Source of the DNA: Anaeromyxobacter dehalogenans 2CP-C
Lineage (GTDB): Bacteria > Myxococcota > Myxococcia > Myxococcales > Anaeromyxobacteraceae
Reading direction: 5' to 3'
DNA length: 64,000 nt
NCBI RefSeq assembly: GCF_000013385.1
Contig: NC_007760.1
Span: 186,001-250,000, forward strand
Shown: positions 63,286 through 64,000 of the stretch, in pieces
Layout: every line of letters begins with the position of its first letter
How positions within the stretch are numbered: position 1 is the stretch's first letter
Notes under the pieces: generated by a model
Seen by the model: the letters and a program-made list of their open reading frames with translations, nothing else
The model's database searches: none
Told to the model about the DNA's origin: nothing
Program-made: the position numbers and the translations under genes

Positions 63286-64000
63286 TCAGCCGACGCCGGC
63301 GCAGGGGACACCGTGCGCGACGCGCAGCAGGTACGTGCCGGCCGGGAAGACGGCGTCGGCGCGCCCGGCACGGCGGGCCCGCCAAGCCTCCCGGTAGTCA
63401 CGCAGGAACCCGGCCAGCCGTCCGAGCGCCTCGATCCGCTTCCAGGGATCCCGCGCCGCCACCCGCGGGCGGAGGCCGCGCATCGGCGCCGGCACCGTGG
63501 GGCGGCCCGTCGGGCGCTGCGCGAGCACCCGCCGCGCACCCAGGAACCCGTTCCCGCCGAGCGCGTGCGCATCCCCGATCGCGCGCTCGCGGGCCGCGAT
63601 CGCGTCCACGAGCTGCGCGCGGAACGCCTCCGCCGAGTCGAACCCCGGCGGCGGCACGAGCGCGAGCTGCGCCTCGTCGGGCATCGGACCGTTCCGGCGG
63701 AAGAACGGTTCCGGTCGCGCGGCCCGCAGCGCGCCCGCACCGATCGACGCCGGCGCCGACCAGAGCCCGGGCCACGCCTGCGCGGACGCGACCAGCCCGG
63801 CCTTCACCGGGTTCGTGAGGACGTAGGCGGCCTTCTCGAGCACGTCTTGCGGGGACGAGAGCACCACGGCGCTGTAGCTGCCCGGCGCCCAGAACGACTC
63901 CCAGCGGCCGAGCGAGGCGTTCACCGCGCGGGCGACGAGCGCGTTCAGGTACTGCTCGAACTCGGGAATGCGCGCGTCCACGTCGGTGACGACCAGGTGG
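63286..64000 (-). CDS. REP-associated/IS200-like transposase, partial
   Basis: This frame enters from the right edge with HLVVTD, the Y1 transposase entry motif, continues with RWESFWAPGSYSAVVLSS, and holds YVLTNPVKAGLVASAQAWPG, the HUH/Y1 signature also shared by REP-associated tyrosine transposases. The N-terminus with the first His motif lies outside the window. The C-terminal 130 residues are an Arg/Pro-rich tail with RVAARDPWKRIEALGRLAGF. Nothing in the window looks like matching terminal repeats. It converges on the hemerythrin gene. Confidence 0.72.
   Translation of the reverse strand, partial: HLVVTDVDARIPEFEQYLNALVARAVNASLGRWESFWAPGSYSAVVLSSPQDVLEKAAYVLTNPVKAGLVASAQAWPGLWSAPASIGAGALRAARPEPFFRRNGPMPDEAQLALVPPPGFDSAEAFRAQLVDAIAARERAIGDAHALGGNGFLGARRVLAQRPTGRPTVPAPMRGLRPRVAARDPWKRIEALGRLAGFLRDYREAWRARRAGRADAVFPAGTYLLRVAHGVPCAGVG

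Overview
The window is extremely GC-rich and tightly packed, with almost every third codon position G or C. Gene content and protein styles (a 13-heme CX4CH/CXXCH cytochrome, eukaryote-like Ser/Thr kinase, TamA/TamB, myxobacterial small proteins, pyruvate:ferredoxin oxidoreductase) point to a facultatively anaerobic myxobacterium, most likely Anaeromyxobacter (Myxococcota). This is an inference from style and family content; no rRNA or other direct taxonomic marker is present. No tRNA, rRNA, CRISPR array, prophage or integrated island was seen. The only mobile-type gene is a REP-associated/IS200-like transposase cut by the right edge.

Layout. 0-9 kb: end of a lysine-rich protein, an RqcH-like NFACT protein, a SprT-like metalloprotease, then tamA-tamB. 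9-13 kb: membrane proteins (GT87-like, tiny lmo0937-type, DedA), a transglutaminase-like protein and a TPR protein. 13-16 kb: an M20 peptidase divergent from argC-argB. 16-24 kb: a lipoprotein, a YejM/LTA-synthase-like membrane sulfatase, an orphan histidine kinase, a methyltransferase, a Tsx-like porin, AstA, Dtd and a HIT protein. 24-33.5 kb: a coiled-coil protein, a CitE-like lyase, then a translationally coupled aromatic supra-operon aroH-tyrA-aroA-aroE-aroC-aroK-aroB-aroQ ending in a glycosyltransferase. It covers every step from DAHP to chorismate plus the entry into tyrosine/phenylalanine; only DAHP synthase is missing. 33.5-34.8 kb: an iron cassette of a Fur C-terminal-domain-only mini-protein, bacterioferritin-associated ferredoxin and bacterioferritin, with a Fur box and an FNR-like site upstream.

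34.8-46 kb: DUF4303-like protein, methyltransferase, fmdB-rluA, a degenerate M3-peptidase-like pseudoenzyme, CoA-binding protein, heme A synthase, two lipoproteins, an N-terminally extended HflX and a STAS protein. 46-54 kb: MFS transporter, DEDDh exonuclease, LysE exporter, M48 protease, secreted protein, proB-proA-rsfS. 54-64 kb: methyltransferase, 13-heme lipoprotein cytochrome, EamA transporter, Ser/Thr kinase, nifJ (PFOR), a hemerythrin and the partial transposase.

Two regulatory themes emerge from the raw sequence. First, FNR/DNR-type palindromes of the form TTGAY-N4-GTCA lie 60-70 nt upstream of the iron cassette, the multiheme cytochrome and nifJ, suggesting one oxygen/redox regulon. 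Second, many genes without a Shine-Dalgarno sequence carry a TANNNT hexamer ending 6-11 nt before the start codon, consistent with leaderless or near-leaderless transcripts, including the arg, aro and pro operons.
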